A stretch of 5,678 nucleotides of DNA from an uncultured Campylobacter sp. (GTDB lineage Bacteria; Campylobacterota; Campylobacteria; Campylobacterales; Campylobacteraceae), in contig NZ_CALHXD010000296.1 in assembly GCF_938040115.1 (NCBI RefSeq), forward strand, positions 1 through 5,678, read 5' to 3'. The notes under the pieces are model-generated. The model was not told the DNA's origin. It saw only the letters and a program-made list of their open reading frames with translations, and ran no database searches. Each line of letters begins with the position of its first letter. Position 1 is the stretch's first letter. Below, piece after piece: positions 4,562 to 5,678 of this stretch. Position numbers and translations under genes: made by a program.

Positions 4562-5678
4562 TTTTTAAGTTCCTCAATAATTTTTTTTATTTTTGATAGT
4601 ATTTGTTTTTTTTCCTCTAAAGGAATTTGTTTTGCCGAATATTCTTTGTGCAAATTCTCGTAAAATCTCACTTTTAAAATAACTATATTTTTTAAAATTT
4701 CATCCTCGTCTTTAAAGGCGTCGTAGTTTTCAAACATCAGCTCGCGCACGGCCGGATCGTCCGCATCGACTCCCTGCGCTACGGCCTCGAAAATATCTCT
4801 GTGCCGCACAAAATACTCAGTTTTTAAATTTTCTAAAACAATTCTTTTAAAATTTGGATTTTCGATCATCGTTTTTAAAAACCGAATTTCAAGTATATCC
4901 TTACGCCCGCGCTGATTTTTGCCCAAATTTTGTATTTCGTAGGCTTGCATGCGCTCCTGAGCGGCTTGCGTATTTGCGCCTCTAGTTAGCCAAAACGACC
5001 CCTCGGCTATCTTTAAAATTTTAGCCACGAGCGGCGCGTAGGAGTTTGCGACGACGGGTTTTAGACTCGCCGTAAAGGCCTGGATCGCTTCTAGCGCTTT
5101 TTGCTTTTGTACGGGGCGCGAGAGGTCAAAGCCGCTAGCTAGATGCCTGATGTAAAATTCGCCGATCTCCGTGCCGCTTTCAAAAATTTGCCGCAGATAC
5201 TCTATCTTGCCCGCTACCACCATATCGGCCGGATCTGCGCCGCCCTCTATGATGACGACGCTACCGTCGATTTCGTTTTGCGCGAGCAGCAGGGCGGACT
5301 TCGTCGCGGCGTTTATGCCTGCATCGTCGCCGTCAAAGCACAAAATAACGCTAATCTCGCCGCGCTTTAAAAGCGGTAGGTGCTTGGTCGTGAGCGCGGT
5401 TCCAAGCACGGCTACGACGTTGTTAAAGCCCGCCTTGTGCAGCATGATGACGTCCATGTAGCCTTCGGTGATGATGATCTGATTTTTGGTGAAAATTTCG
5501 CGCTTTGCCAGGTGATAGCCGTAAAAAAGCGTGGACTTGTCAAAAACCGCGGACTGGGGCGAATTTACGTATTTAGCGGGGTTGCCGCTGATCGTGCGTC
5601 CGCCAAAACCAACCAGCCGTCCCGCGTGCGTATAGATAGGAAAGGTGATGCGGTTTATGAAGCTAGCGTAGATGCCGT
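4558..5678 (-). CDS. dnaG: DNA primase DnaG, C-terminal part (5' end outside window)
   Basis: DnaG makes the RNA primers for replication and is recruited to the fork by the DnaB helicase. The frame is open from the right edge to the TGA at 4558-4560, giving 372 residues; the first visible codon is 5674-5676. The ATG at 5457 is internal, in the middle of a catalytic motif. The fragment starts in the RNA polymerase core (FPIYTHAGRLVGFGGRTI, then PAKYVNSP). It continues with the TOPRIM motifs EGYMDV (fragment residues 71-76) and FDGDDAG (114-120). The acidic residues E71, D115 and D117 have the same spacing as E265, D309 and D311 of E. coli. From about residue 150 on, the less conserved helical region fits the DnaB-binding domain. 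The zinc-binding N-terminus and about 200 residues lie outside the window. It is the first visible gene of a coupled pair with the PP-loop gene. All visible catalytic residues are intact. Confidence 0.97.
   Translation of the reverse strand, partial: GIYASFINRITFPIYTHAGRLVGFGGRTISGNPAKYVNSPQSAVFDKSTLFYGYHLAKREIFTKNQIIITEGYMDVIMLHKAGFNNVVAVLGTALTTKHLPLLKRGEISVILCFDGDDAGINAATKSALLLAQNEIDGSVVIIEGGADPADMVVAGKIEYLRQIFESGTEIGEFYIRHLASGFDLSRPVQKQKALEAIQAFTASLKPVVANSYAPLVAKILKIAEGSFWLTRGANTQAAQERMQAYEIQNLGKNQRGRKDILEIRFLKTMIENPNFKRIVLENLKTEYFVRHRDIFEAVAQGVDADDPAVRELMFENYDAFKDEDEILKNIVILKVRFYENLHKEYSAKQIPLEEKKQILSKIKKIIEELKK
4570..4575 (-). promoter_or_regulatory. Ribosome binding site of the PP-loop gene inside dnaG
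   Basis: GAGGAA on the - strand encodes the Glu-Glu near the DnaG C-terminus (EELKK) and lies 8 bases before the PP-loop ATG. With the four-base ATGA overlap it supports translational coupling of the two genes. Confidence 0.75.

Noticed and set aside
5041..5048. GGAGTTTG, matching part of the CRISPR repeat, inside dnaG
   Set aside because: Eight bases are expected by chance and no more of the repeat is present, so it is not a stray repeat or anti-repeat. No tracrRNA-like anti-repeat was seen elsewhere in the window.
5143..5461. Two overlapping open frames on the + strand
   Set aside because: Antisense to the conserved TOPRIM region of dnaG.

Overview
The window looks like a piece of chromosome from a Campylobacter-type epsilonproteobacterium. 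The reasons are the gene content (a DnaG primase overlapping an MnmA/ThiI-like PP-loop gene), moderately GC-rich genes set in very AT-rich gaps, frequent AAATTT words, and a TATAAT promoter with no clear -35 box. The fairly GC-rich coding regions recall the C. rectus / showae / curvus / gracilis group. That placement is inference from composition and was not tested by a search.

Left part (1-2604): a CRISPR-Cas locus end. It opens with the C-terminal half of a cas1 gene on the + strand, which carries the Cas1 catalytic Glu, His and Asp. After a 387-base non-coding, AT-rich leader comes an array of 26 repeats of 30 bases with 25 different spacers of 34-38 bases. Repeats 1-24 are identical. Repeat 25 has one substitution, and repeat 26 has the same substitution plus a decayed 3' end. 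This places the leader and youngest spacers next to cas1 and the oldest spacers near 2600. The repeat (short stem, GAAAC end) and spacer size fit type I-B or type III systems. No effector genes are in view, so the subtype cannot be settled. No cas2 lies between cas1 and the array.

Right part (2605-5678): three genes on the - strand. A truncated dnaG (primase, TOPRIM core plus C-terminal region) enters from the right edge. It overlaps by four bases (ATGA) a PP-loop ATPase of the thiouridylase type with a probable NFACT-R RNA-binding tail. The second gene's ribosome binding site lies in the last codons of dnaG, so the two are probably co-transcribed and translationally coupled. A hairpin ending in T residues (3503-3534) probably terminates that operon. 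It shares an arm with a second hairpin. Further left, an unrecognised 198-residue basic protein has its own TATAAT promoter and ribosome binding site. It runs toward the old end of the array, so its transcript and the crRNA precursor converge on 2605-2703.

The locus is a clear, apparently functional CRISPR memory next to housekeeping genes. I see no convincing evidence for a wholly new system. The points most worth following are the missing cas2, the unknown gene beside the array, and the overlapping hairpins behind the PP-loop gene.
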